From Rutidosis leptorrhynchoides (Eukaryota > Streptophyta > Magnoliopsida > Asterales > Asteraceae), in contig NC_092339.1 of assembly GCF_046630445.1 (NCBI RefSeq), forward strand, positions 76,464,001 through 76,528,000: DNA of 64,000 bases, read 5' to 3'. How positions within the stretch are numbered: position 1 is the first letter of the stretch; every line of letters begins with the position of its first letter. Both the position numbers and the translations under genes were made by a program. The notes under the pieces are model-generated. The model was not told the origin of the DNA. It worked only from the letters and a program-made list of their open reading frames with translations, and made no database searches. Below are positions 48,378-63,219 of this stretch, piece after piece.

Positions 48378-50151
48378 CAGCATACAAATAATGGCGATTT
48401 GTTAGAGAATTTTCCTACAAATCCTAGATTGTGGTACATTCCTTCGTATACAAATATACAGTACCATTTTATTGGTGGTTCAAATAGATTAACAAATAAC
48501 ATTGTGGATCTTACATTCTGAAGTTTTGGGTTTAGTTCAGCTTCTTTTTGTCCAATTCCCCGTTCGAGTATCCATTGCTTCACTGGTCTTGAGATCCAAT
48601 TCCATTTGGAAGTTTATTATTGAAAATATATAAAACCTACATTTAATAAATTACAACATAAACCACATCCTTGCATACAACAGTTATTCAACAATAACAT
48701 GTTTATATCACACAAACATGCTTTGACAACTCCCGCACCAATATATGACCCTTTCTTAATACACATAATAAATACTGAGTAATAAATTACAACCACAATA
48801 TAAACCTTATGATAATGAGAAGGGCTCATATACCAGCACATGTTTGCTTTGATTCAAACCCAAAGCAACAGAACCCTAGAAACAAAATGGATTACTCTTA
48901 TTCTTATACTATTTGAAATAAAATTTAAAATTAAACACAAATATAGTTTAACAAACATAGATGGATAGTTCAATTACAGGAAGATGAAAAAACAAACCTT
49001 GAATCCTCAAATATGATTGTAGAGTTTAAACTATAGTGCGCTTCAGATTTCAATATCATATACATGATTTTTGAATTTATAGAACCCAAACAGTTCAAAT
49101 AAATCTTCTAGGGCAAAGAATCGTAATGAGAATATGATGTGTAATTGTATTGCGGAGAAAATTAGGGCTTTTTTGTGTACTATTATTTAAATGAATGTGA
49201 TTGCATTGAACCCCTGCTTTGTTCCTGTCCTCCCGTCCTTATTTTTAATTCTAAGAGTGTTTTGGTAATCAAACAATTAATGGAGATGATTATGATGTCA
49301 TTAGGAAGTTTAGGGACGAATAAATGGTTTAGATTAGTTTTGATTAAGTAAATGAAGGGCTAGGATTAGTTGATGCTAGGGTAGATGATCTATTTTTAGT
49401 TTTGTTATTATATATAAAAGATGTACTACTACATACTATTGCAGAGACCCGTAGATTCACGGGATTTTAAAGAAAAAATTACTGAAGGATATGTTATATA
49501 ATCAACATGTAGATAAAATAACATAATTTATCAAGTTCTACGAAATAGAAAACAACAATGTTTAACCGAATACTCGAAAGAATGACAATAAAAAAAACAT
49601 ACAGATGTGTGCATGTGGGAGGCTCCTTTTTTGATATTCCATTATGTAAACAACTGCAATGAAATTCTACACCATTTTCGATTAACCTTGCATCTTAATG
49701 TCCAGAAACTGAAAACTTGGTCCAAAACTTCAATATGATCACCGACAACACCACAATCACAATAATACAATAAAGATGAAAGCAAGCTTCTTGTAAGAAC
49801 CATTTGCAAAAGTTATAACAATTCGAAATGAGAAAGAACCTGAGATATTGATATTGGTGCCAGAACTCTTCACTTAACTGTATAAAAATGATTCAAATTT
49901 AGATTTCCTATAAAGTCCAACTTCGTGAATAAGCAAACTAAAAAGATGAATGGACAAATAAAATCTTTTAGGTACCTGAGCAAGTGAGCAGATATAACTT
50001 TAAGAATTGCAGACATGTAAAACTGAGCTAAAAATCAAATTACTAAGCAGTAAGTTATATATGTATAGAAAATGACTCAAAAATTAAATGATTACATATA
50101 GAAAATCAAACCTAATATATATCAATCTTAATATATTAAATGGTCTAAAGG
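48378..50151. other. Intergenic region with possible decayed exons
   Basis: An open - strand stretch at ~48535-48600 (ISRPVKQWILERGIGQKE) ends at a donor-like AAT|GTAAGA. A 5'-UTR-like AAAGCCCTAATTTTC is near 49170 (-). Phases do not connect into a gene, so I leave it unassigned. CCCGTAGATTCACGGG at 49448-49463 resembles the common plant repeat with an ACCCG..CGGGT core. Confidence 0.3.
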
Positions 50152-50752
50152 TGTAATAACCCGCCTTTTTCCATTAAATTATTTTAACGCCCGTCTTTTT
50201 TTTAGATAATATCTTTCATTAGCTAAATTCGTAACTTCCGTTGATTAACGTTTTAAGAATTTCCGTTATTTAATTTTAACACCTTCCATTTACTCTTGCG
50301 TATTTAAAATAATTCATTTGGTTAAATCACGCACCCGCTTTCAAATTTGAGGGACCAAAGTTGCCAAGGGGCCAGACTAGTTGACTATTAGTCAAACCCC
50401 ACCACCACCACTCATTCGCTTCACCTCTCATCTCTTCTTTTTCTCTCTAGTACAAGAACACCATTTTTATCCAAATCAAAGATTCATCATCCATTTCAAA
50501 TCTAGCAAGCTAACATCAAAACAAATTACATATTTGTGATCCTTGCATCATCCTCTTCAATTTGGTACCAATTTTGTGACGAACCAAAAATTTCAGACCA
50601 AATTTAAACTTAATTCTTATTTGATTTCGACACGATAAGCAAAGTCTGTAATGTTGAGTATAAAATTTTGAACTGTTTCATATTCAATTGACCTTCGACC
50701 ATTTTCGACGATTCACGAACAACCATTTGTAAATAGATACACATATATTTAA

Positions 50753-50758
<6 letters not shown>

Positions 50759-50841
<83 letters not shown>
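50759..50841. repeat. (AT)n microsatellite
   Basis: About 82 bp of AT. Confidence 0.95.
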
Positions 50842-50844
<3 letters not shown>

Positions 50845-51954
50845 TCGAAATATAAATTGAAATATTACATTAGTTAGTTATTAGAATTAATTATGTAAAT
50901 AAAATACGATATAATAATAATTATTATTTAAAACATAACTATATATAAATAAAGTATATTAAAAATAAATATTAAATGTTTGTAATACTCGTTGAATGTT
51001 TCGATTATTATTTAGAGAAGTTTAATTCGAACTTATATGATTTTAAAATAAACGGTGATCCGAAAATGAGTTCTGTAAATTTTAGGCTTACTAAAAGTAT
51101 ATTTAGGATCTAATTATTAAATTTTAGAAACTTTTTATATTTTACCCGAGATCGAGCGCGGACAGTTGATTTAATTTTTATTTAATAAGTTTAAACAATT
51201 AATAACCGTTTTTATGAAATAATAATTAGAATAAATATTTATATAAAGTTATGGAATTTTTCTGAGAACTTTTATTCGCCACTGATTAACAACGGATCAA
51301 GATATAATATTCGTATTAAAAATTTTGGCAGATAAATTTAAATTGAAGACTGTTTATATATTGAAAACTTTGTAAATTACTGTTTCTGCTACCTGTCTAT
51401 TTCTTTTGGAAAACCGGAGACCCCACATATGTATTCCGTTCACCCTAATTAAATGATGATACATGACCGTAATTAGATATGGGCCGAATAATTTGCTTGG
51501 GCTATTATCACTAGACCTGCTAATGGGCCATCGAAAACCCACCTCCAATTGTTTTTGGCTTGCACACCTCATGTTTCTGTTGGAAAGCCCACGAGCTATT
51601 TTTGCTGCTACTTACGATTTCTAATTGAGAATAAGGATGATGATTATTATACGGAGTTATGATGAGTTAAACGAAGGTGATTATGATTATGGTTAGGATT
51701 TTGTTATGTGGATGATGACGTATAGTAATGATGATGGAATAAAAATTTGATGATATTATTATGATAATGATACATGACGTTATGATGATGATCATGTTCG
51801 TGATCATAATAATGATGATGAGGAGGGTGAGGCTAAGAAGATGATTCATAGATATTGAGTTGTGATCATGATAATGATGAATAGTGACTATATACGATGA
51901 AATGATGATATAGATACTATGATGATGATAGTTTAGTAAGGAGATAAATAATTT

Positions 51955-52062
51955 TGCGTGCGAGAATTATAAGAAGTAACAAGTGGAGCAATAGTTTGGT
52001 GTTGTTTTGGGTTAACAAGAGGTCGCGGGTTCGAGCCCGGGCAGGGACGCATTTTTTTTTTG
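51955..52062 (+). mobile_element. tRNA-like / SINE-like unit
   Basis: B box GGGTTCGAGCCC at 52027-52038, an A-box-like GTGGAGCAATAGTTTGG ~45 bases upstream, and T10 at 52052-52061 as a Pol III terminator. No cloverleaf fully folds by eye, so a tRNA-derived SINE head is more likely than a working tRNA gene. Confidence 0.5.
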
Positions 52063-52093
52063 AGCTTATTTTCTTCAAAGGTTGTAATCTAAA

Positions 52094-52094
<1 letters not shown>

Positions 52095-52154
<60 letters not shown>
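52095..52154. repeat. (TTA)n microsatellite
   Basis: About 20 TTA units just downstream of the SINE-like terminator. Confidence 0.95.
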
Positions 52155-52163
<9 letters not shown>

Positions 52164-52666
52164 ATTATTATTATGTTAACATTTATAATATGATGAACAT
52201 CATTATCGTTTTGTAACATCATTAAGTATTATTAGGGTTAGTATTAGTATTATTAATATTAATATAAATATTAATATGATTAGGATTATTATTATTATCG
52301 TTATTAGGAAACTAACAAAAACTATTATTCTTTTTATTAATATTAGTATTAGTATCATTTTTTTATAATTATTAGTATTATTATTATTATTAACATAAGT
52401 ATCATTATTAACAATATCATTATTTTTATTAGTAATATCATTATTAATAAAGTTATTATTTTTATTATTAGTAAAACATTATTATCAAAAACTATCATTT
52501 TAACAAATAAATATTTTGTACATTAAATATACTTATTACATATACTAGAACTATATTAATATTTCATATAACTATATATCAAACATATTATCTTTTTTCT
52601 TATAAATACCTACGTATAACAGACTACTGATTTTGAAAATAATACTAATTATATATATAAATATAA

Positions 52667-52703
<37 letters not shown>

Positions 52704-52775
52704 TAAACTAAATGGATAGATATTAATTATTTTAAATATATATACAAAATAAATATATATAACATATAATTTAAG

Positions 52776-52780
<5 letters not shown>

Positions 52781-52859
<79 letters not shown>
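52781..52859. repeat. (AT)n microsatellite
   Basis: About 78 bp of AT. Confidence 0.95.
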
Positions 52860-52863
<4 letters not shown>

Positions 52864-52908
52864 ATATATTTTTAAATGAAAATTAGTATAAATTTTACAT
52901 AACTACAA

Positions 52909-53016
<108 letters not shown>

Positions 53017-53292
53017 ATATATAATTAATAAATAAAATTTTGTGCTCTCCATTATATGTTTTAATAGATATACAATTGATATAGGTTCGTGAATCCGAGG
53101 TCAACCCTGCATTATTCAGTTCCGTCGTATGCATATTTTTACTACAAAATATCGTATCGTGAGTTTCATTTGCTCCATTTTTAAATGCTTTTGCAATATA
53201 TATTTTTGGGACTGAGAATACATGCGCTGCTTTTATAAATGTTTTACGAAATAGACACAAGTAATCGAAACTACATTTTATGGTTGGATTAT

Positions 53293-55368
<2,076 letters not shown>

Positions 55369-55376
55369 AGTATTTT

Positions 55377-55393
55377 TGGCGCCGCTGCCGGGG
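55377..55393 (+). promoter_or_regulatory. Primer binding site (tRNA-Asp type)
   Basis: TGGCGCCGCTGCCGGGG, as used by Athila elements. It sits just inside the 5' LTR. Confidence 0.85.
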
Positions 55394-56704
55394 AAACGCT
55401 TAAAAGCCGGAAGCGCAACGCTAATATAAAAAAAATATATAAATATTTTTTTTTTGAGTTTGGTAAATATTTAAGTTTTATAAAGTTTCTTTATTTCTAT
55501 TTTTTTAGTTTGTAAAAATATAAGTTTTATTTAATTTATAAATATATTTTATAAATATATTTGACATCAAAAACAGAAAAAAAAAAAATTTAATTCGGCC
55601 TGTACTGTAGCAGCCCATTCTGTGGCCCGAAACCCTAGCCCATGCGATCGCATGGCTGGGCAACTTAGGACTCATGCGATCGCATGAGCCCGTCTGACAC
55701 GCCACAGTTGACTGAACCAGCATTTATTACGGGTATTATTATTTATTATTAATCTAAAACCCTATTTAGGGTTATATATTTTATAATTTAATTTAGTTTT
55801 TATATTTAATTTGTATTTTTATGTTTAATTAGTTTATTTAAAGTTTAAAATTAATAGTTTTATTAAATAAATAATATAAAAATAATATTTTTATAAAAAT
55901 TATACTTTTTACAACTTTTTGTATATTTTTATATTTTGTCCCTTTTTAATCGTTTTAGCGTAATATTTGTATTTTTAGCTCATATTTAGTTTTAAACTTA
56001 GTTTTTGCCATAGTTATTTTTACTTCTAGATTTTTAGGCTTTGCCGTAGAATCCCTTAAGTGCTTTTTCTTTAGATTAAGATTTAGGTGCTTTAGAATTT
56101 TGCGACGCCTTTTTAAGTTTTAGTACCTTTTTAAGATATTGCCATTTGGAATATAGTTTTTCCTATAAGCCTTAATATTTTTAGACGCCTTTTACCCATG
56201 TATCAATTATCATTCCAATTAGTAATCTCAATTTTCGATTATAATTTTAAGTTAGTTGTAGTGATAAGGTTGGGTTAGTCAAGTGTTTTTAAGTTTTATA
56301 AGTTTCTTTTATTTTTCCGTCGCCTTTTATTTTTCTTTCTTATTTTTCTTTTTCGATCTTTTTCCGACGAACTCTTTTTCTTTCTTATTTCTCGCCATTC
56401 TAGTTTTTAGGACATAGATTTTTATTCTACTTCTTATCTAAATTTCTTAAAATTATGAAAATTTATTTTAAGTGGTTAAATTGATAGACATCAAAATTTT
56501 CTGGTTCGTAGTAATAGTTGGATTTGTATGTGGACCGCGTTATTGGAGCCAAACAGTCCTCAATTATATTGAGACCAAACGAATCCTGCCCCTCTGCTGC
56601 ATCTTTTGGCTATTCGAAACGTGGGCAAAATCAGAAAAGTCTATTGATTGGATAACTTATTATAATTTTTCTTTCCTTTTAAAAACTAATAGGATATTCA
56701 GTGA
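55394..56704 (+). other. Untranslated leader of the Athila-like element
   Basis: AT-rich. Contains ACTGTAGCAG (55604-55613) and the palindromes CCATGCGATCGCATGG (55640-55655) and CTCATGCGATCGCATGAG (55671-55688). The position, between primer site and gag, is where packaging and dimerisation signals usually lie. Confidence 0.6.
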
Positions 56705-57715
56705 ATGCACCAAGCAAGACGTTCATCACCTTTTGTACGTTCATCACCTGTAACTAGATCAAGATATCTAACTAATATTGTCACCGTTGATAATCCATTT
56801 TTTGAACCCGACCTCACAATTGAGAATTCGGAGAATATTCAGGGACGATTCGTAGATCCTGAACCACTAAACTTTCCTCCGGAACCACCAATCATTCAAA
56901 CAGAGATTGTTGAGGAACGAACCCTTAAATCAGAATCCTCTAGTGATTCCGATTCAACAAATTCAATTATGGAAGTAACAGAACCATTAAGTATGGAAGA
57001 CCGAATGAGAGCTAAACGCACTGGCCAAGGTCACGCAATTACTCATCCAGACATTAATGCGCCAGATTATGAAATCAAAGGACAAATTCTACACATGGTG
57101 ACTAATCAATGCCAATTTAGTGGTGCGTCGAAGGAAGATCCAAATGAACATCTACGTACCTTTAATAGGATCTGCACACTATTTAAAATCCGAGAAGTAG
57201 AGGATGAACAGATATATCTCATGTTATTTCCCTAGACTTTAAAGGGAGAAGCCAAAGATTGGTTGGAATCGTTACCTGAAGGGGCGATTGATACATGGGA
57301 TGTTTTAGTTGAAAATTTTCTTAAACAATTTTTTCCTGCATCTAAAGCCGTAAGACTTCAAGGAGAAATTGTTACGTTCACACAGAAGCCAAATGAAACT
57401 CTATATGAGGCGTGGACTAGATTTGGAAAGTTATTAAGAGGATGTCCGCAACATGGTTTAGATACCTGTCAAATAGTACAAATATTCTACCAAGGATGCG
57501 ACATCACTACAAGGAAAGACATAGATATAGCAGCTGGTGGTTCTATTATGAAGAAAACCGAAACTGATGCTTACAAAATTATTGATAACACTGCTTCCCA
57601 CTCACATGAGTGGCACCAAGAAAAAGATATCGTTAGATCATCTAAAGCAGCTAGAGCCGATTCTAGCCATGACTTAGATTCCATTTCCGCAAAGATAGAT
57701 GCTGTCGAGAGATGA
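56705..57715 (+). pseudogene. gag: Gag of the Athila-like element, two nonsense codons
   Basis: Frame from ATG 56705 (MHQARRSSPFVRSS) runs through the retrotransposon gag domain (ILHMVTNQCQFSGASKEDP, HLRTFNRICTLFKI, then EAKDWLESLP, WDVLVENFLKQFFP, LLRGCPQHGL). TAG at 57233-57235 cuts the domain in the middle, and TGA at 57713-57715 ends it. The same frame continues directly into the zinc-knuckle and pol region, as in a normal single Gag-Pol frame. Gag forms the particle. This copy would give only a 176-residue fragment unless stops are read through. Confidence 0.85.
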
Positions 57716-60700
57716 ATGGAAAAGATGACTAAGGATATTCACTCAATACGAATTAGTTGTGAGCAGTGTGGAGGACCACATTTGACAAAAGATTATCTCA
57801 GTATTGAATTAACAATGGAACAAAGAGCGAATATTTCATACATAAACCAAAGGCCTGGAAATAATTATCAGAATAATTATCAACCGCCAAGACCGATTTA
57901 CAATCAAAACCAGAACTATAACCGAAATATTCCATACAACAACCAACAAGGTCCTAGCAATCAACAAGTATCCAACAATACTTACAATCAGCAAAGACCT
58001 AATTTTCAAAATAAACCACCACAACAAACCGATGATAAAAAGCCGAATTTAGAAGATATGATGACGAAGCTAGTTGAAACACAAACGCAGTTTTTCACAT
58101 CTCAAAAACAAACCAATGAACAAAATGCTCAAGCATTTAGAAATCAACAAGCTTCTATTCAAAATCTGGAACAAGAAGTAAGTAACCTAGCAAGGTTAAT
58201 AGGTGAAAGAAAACCGGGAAGTTTACCTAGTGATACAAATGCTAATCCCCGAAATGAAACAGCTAAAGCTATTACCATAAGAAGTGGTACAACACTTAAA
58301 CCACCTGAAATACCTGTAACTTCTGATGAAACTATTCCTACTCCACAAGAACCACAACCTGAACAAGATAAGGAAACAGAACCGATAGTTGAAAAGGTTA
58401 ATGAAGATAACACAGTTAAGGATAAACCTTATGTTAAACCATACCAACCACCACTTCCTTACCCGAGTAAAATGAAGAAAGAGAAACTTGAAGCTGAGCA
58501 ATCCAAATTCTTGGATATGTTTAAACAGATAAATGTAAATCTTCCTTTCATTGATGTGATTTCAGGAATGCCTAGATATGCTAAATTCTTGAAAGATCTG
58601 ATCACGAATAGAAAGAAAATGGAAGAACTCTCGGCTGTTACTATGAATGCTAATTGTTCAGCAGTGCTGTTGAATAAGATACCAGAAAAACTATCTGATC
58701 CAGGAAGTTTCACAATTCCATGTTTTCTGGGTAGTCTTAGTTCAATCGAAGCATTAGCAGATTTAGGTGCTAGTATAAATTTAATGCCGTATTCACTATA
58801 CGCTAAACTAGACCTTGGAGAATTGAAACCAACTAGAATAAGTATACAACTAGCCGATCGATCAATAAAATATCCTAGAGGGATAATGGAGAACATGCTA
58901 GTTAAAGTTGGTACTTTAGTATTTCCAGTAGATTTTGTTGTTCTGGACATGGAAGAAGATTCTCAAGTTCCTCTCATATTAGGAAGACCATTCTTAAACA
59001 CGGCTAAAGCAATGATAGACGTGTTCGGTAAGAAATTGACCCTAAGTATAGAGGACGAGAGTGTTACCTTTTCAGTTGATAGAGCAATGCAACAACCACA
59101 ATCTGCAGATGATACATGTTATTATATTCAAACTATAGATTCACATGCAGAATTGTTAGAAGAATTTCCAGAATTACAAGGAACAGGCGAATGTTCTTTA
59201 GGAGAAGGTAATGAACCAATTAATGAAGCTGAAATGTTAGCTACACTAATAGCTAATGGATATGAACCAACAACAGAAGAAATTCAAATGCTAAAAGAAG
59301 AAGACAGATATCGATATAAATCATCGATAGAAGAACCTCCGAAATTAGAGTTAAAGCCACTTCCAAACCATTTGGAATACGCTTATTTACATGGTGAATC
59401 TGAATTACCTGTAATAATATCGTCTTCTCTTACTGAAAATGAGAAATCACAACTCATTTCTGTGTTGAAAGCTTATAAACCAACCATTGCATGGAAGATT
59501 CATGATATTAAAGGAATAAGTCCTTCGTATTGCACACATAAAATCCTTATGGAAGAAGGTCATAAAACGTTTGTGCAACGCCAACGAAGACTAAATCCTA
59601 ATATGCAAGATGTAGTTAAGAAAGAGATTATTAAACTGCTAGATGCAGGTTTAATATATCCAATTTCTGATAGTCCATGGGTAAGCCCAGTTCAATGCGT
59701 ACCTAAGAAGGGTGGCATGACTGTCATTACAAATGAAAAAAATGAGCTTATTCCTACAAGGACTGTAACAGGATGGTGTGTATGTATTGATTATCGAAAA
59801 TTAAATGACGCCACCAGAAAAGATCACTTTCCCTTACCTTTCATTGCTCAAATGTTGGAAAGATTAGCCGGAAATAGTTACTATTATTTTCTAGATGGAT
59901 TTTCCAGATATTTTCAAATTCCAATAGCACCCGAAGATCAAGAGAACACCACATTCACGTGCCCTTATGGTACTTTTGCTTACAAACGCATGCCATTTGG
60001 ACTTTGCAACACCCCTGCAACCTTTCAAAGGTGCATGATGGCGATTTTTCACGACATGATAGAAGAATGCATGGAAGTTTTCATGGATGACTTTTCAGTC
60101 TTCGGTGATACATTTGAATCATGTCTAGTTAATCTTGAACGAATGCTGATTAGATGCGAACAGTCAAATCTAGTACTTAATTGGGAGAAATGCCATTTCA
60201 TGGTTAAAGAAGGCATTGTTCTTGGACATAAAATTTCAAAGGAAGGAATTGAAGTGGATAGAGCTAAAGTAGATGTAATTTCTAAACTTCCACATCCAAC
60301 CAATGTTAGAGGAGTTAGGAGTTTTCTAGGGCATGCCGGTTTTTACCGACGTTTCATAAAAGATTTTTTTAAAATTGCCACTCCTATGAATAAACTCCTA
60401 GAAAAGGATGCTCCATTCATCTTTTCAGATGAATGTATCAAATCTTTTAATATTCTTAAAGAGAAACTCACTAATGCGCCGATCATGATAACACCAAATT
60501 GGAATCTATCATTTGAACTAATGTGCGATGCAAGTGATTTTGCAATGGGAGCCGTTTTAGGACAAAGGATTGAAAAACAATTTCAACCTATATATTATGC
60601 TAGTAAGACGTTACAAGGAGCACAAACAAACTATACAACTATTGAAAAAGAACTCCTTGCTATTGTCTTTGCTTTTGACAAATTTCGATCATATCTCGTT

Positions 60701-60991
60701 CTAGCAAAAACGGTGGTCTATACCGACCATTCTGCTCTTAGATACCTATTTTTGAAGCAAGATGATAAACCACGATTAATCCGTTGGATCTTACTCTTAC
60801 AAGAGTTCGATATTGAAATCCGAGATAAAAAAGGAGCAGAAAATCTCGCCGCTGATCATCTTTCTCGTCTTGAAAATCCTGAGTTAGAAGCTCTAAATGA
60901 ATCGGCCATACAAGACAACTTTTCTGATGAATATCTATTGAAGATAGATTATAATGAAATACCATGGTTTGCAGACTATGCAAATACTTAG
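57716..60991 (+). pseudogene. pol: Pol of the Athila-like element: protease, reverse transcriptase, RNase H
   Basis: 1,091 codons open, continuous with gag's frame after one stop. Residues ~16-28 hold a knuckle CEQCGGPHLTKDY whose last Cys is Tyr. An N/Q-rich linker is at ~40-110. The aspartic protease has DLGAS at ~349 and LILGRPFL at ~420. The reverse transcriptase runs from ~650 (DSPWVSPVQCVPKKGG), with the catalytic FMDD at ~789-792. RNase H has CDASDFAMGAVL at ~938 and TDHSALRYL at ~1002. All key residues of protease, RT and RNase H appear present. An apparent one-base frameshift near 60984 ends the frame just before the integrase. It is the longest open frame in the window, but without a start context it is not separately translatable. 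Confidence 0.9.
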
Positions 60992-61147
60992 TATGTGGAT
61001 TCCTTGAAAAAGGATTATCGTACCAAAAACGAAAGAAATTCTTCAGTGATATAAAACACTATTTCTGGGAAGATCCACATTTGTTTAAAAGTTGTCCAGA
61101 TGGAATAATACGCCGATGTGTATTCGGAGATGAAGCCAGTAAAATAT
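60992..61147 (+). pseudogene. Start of the integrase region, shifted frame, cut by insertion
   Basis: In the neighbouring frame (60964-61152), [18 protein letters not shown] and [12 protein letters not shown] continue the Athila pol pattern into the integrase zinc-binding region. It is broken at 61148 by an LTR. The rest is presumably beyond the right edge. Confidence 0.75.
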
Positions 61148-63026
61148 TGTAACATCCTCAAGTGGGCCTAGATGTAAGATTACTAGATTACCCTTAAGTT
61201 GGTGTTGCGTTATTATATGCTTTTATTTTTATTTAATGTTTATTATTAATTAATGATGAGGTTAGGACCAGTTTGTGACAAGGGTCACAGAACAGGTTTG
61301 TTTATTTAATTTGGACTTCGTTTGGTTTGCCAAATGATGTACGAAAGATATCAGATAACTGATAAATACCCGTGTGTCACTCAGTGTGGGAATTAAACCC
61401 AATTAAGTGACTAAGTGCTGGCTTCCCTTCTCATTTTCTAGAAAACTCCCAAACCCTCCCGTACCTTCATCTCCTTCACATACTCAAACCCTAATTTCTA
61501 ATCTTTGATCTAGAGCTCAAATCGTTTATATCATTTTGTTCCTCGTGATTTTCTGATTCTAACAAGGTAAGAATCATAGCTTTTCATGCTTTAATCTTTG
61601 AGAAATTTGAGATTTTGTGTTAGTTTTCTTAAAAGGTGTAAATTGGGTCAAAATGCATTGATTTGGTGTTGTTAGTGTCAAAACCTTGTGGGTTTATGTT
61701 TCTAAATGATTAGTGTATCAGATTTGGTAAGTTTTGAGGTTAAAAACGAGCTCTAGATCGAGAATTGGTGATTTTGGGTTGAAACCCGTCACTTTGGCTG
61801 CTGCTGTTACAGATGAACTACCCTCGGCCGATGGTCTCTGACCCTCGACCGATGGAGTGAGACGATCGGTTGACAGACTAGACGATCGACCGATGGTGGA
61901 AGTCCTTCGACGAACGGTTGAAAATTTAACGATCGACCGATGGTGTAGTCCACCGGCCGATGGAGTAGTGACGATCGGCCGATAGTCTCTGACGATCGAC
62001 CGATGGTCTTAGACAGTGAAATTTTTACTAAGTGTTGATTTCTAGCCGTTATGCTGCCCGTTTGTATTTTGAGATTTTGATGAAAATTTCAAAAGTGCAC
62101 AAGTGTTAAACAGAAAAATTTTAGCGGACAGATTTTCTGACAAAATTTCTATATTGGTGTTATTTGGTGTTTATGGACATAAACTAACTTGTGTATATGT
62201 ATTTCTCAGGAGAAAAGGAGAAAGAGAAGGTTCAGTGATTAGATAGCTGAACACCTTCTCGTTTGCTGGTAATCGGTGAGTGGGACTAACTGGAGAATAT
62301 AGTATATTGTAGCATGTTATATTATGACTGCCATGCTTGTTAGATATACCTAGTATTGTGGATAGTTGGTACATTGTGATGACTGCATGTTGGTTGATGC
62401 TTGTCTGCTGGAGCCCAGTGCGTCCCTATTGTGTGGTGGCCTCGGTAGGAGAGATCAACCTGCGGGTTGGGTTCCTCATGTGGTGGCCTAGACAGCCGTG
62501 GTGTATATATATGTGAATGACGCGTCCGTCGCGTGTGGATTATGTATATACATACGGTGGTGGAGGAACTTCTGGTAAGCCCCAGTCCGATCAGCTGGTG
62601 GTTAATGGTTTGGCCGAGCCGCCAGAGTCTCTGTAGACGGCACTTGGGTGATGTTTGTGTGTTAGACTATGTGACATGATTAGTATAACACTTATGTATG
62701 CTATGGCCTGTAGTTAGTCGTACTCACTTAGCTTCGTGCTAATTCCCCTCCATCTCCTCCCTGCAGGTTGTTAGCTTTTGTAGATAGTGCTTTTGGGAGA
62801 AGACGGGCATGATGATGTTATGTTTGACAGGAGTCAACTCTGATGTTGTCGTGCTTTATGAAAACAATAATCTTTTTGTAAATATGTCTTTCTCTGTATA
62901 AACAAGTATTTTGTAATGACACGTGACACAGGTTGTATTAACAATAGTTAATGTGGATATCGTATTAAATTAATATTATGCTTCCGCCACGTATATAAAA
63001 AAAAAAAAAAAATCAGCGGTGTCACA
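61148..63026 (+). repeat. 5' LTR of the nested gypsy element
   Basis: 1,879 bp. Carries an eight-or-nine-unit array of CGATCGACCGATGG-like motifs (61823-62006). There is a donor-like AACAAG|GTAAGA at ~61567 and an acceptor-like TTTCTCAG|GAG at ~62210. A poly-A run lies at ~62997-63012. Confidence 0.85.
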
Positions 63027-63029
63027 AGT

Positions 63030-63041
63030 TGGTATCAGAGC
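63030..63041 (+). promoter_or_regulatory. Primer binding site (initiator-Met tRNA)
   Basis: TGGTATCAGAGC three bases after the LTR end. Confidence 0.88.
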
Positions 63042-63219
63042 TGAGTTTGGCAGCATGTGCATTGTGATCTGAATGTCATGTTCCCAAACTTAGTAAAGTC
63101 ATGCCAAACATAACATGCCGGGGATGGGTTAAGTGAGTACTAGGACAGGTTGTGTGTTAGTTGGTAGTACTAACCGAGTTTATACTAAGCTTTGGTGTGA
63201 GTGTTGTGGTAGTGCAGTA

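Noticed and set aside
48368-48903. Possible exons beside solo LTR B
   Set aside because: Donor- and acceptor-like sites exist but no frame-consistent join.
58159-58950. Antisense frames under Athila-like pol
   Set aside because: Shadows of the pol frame.
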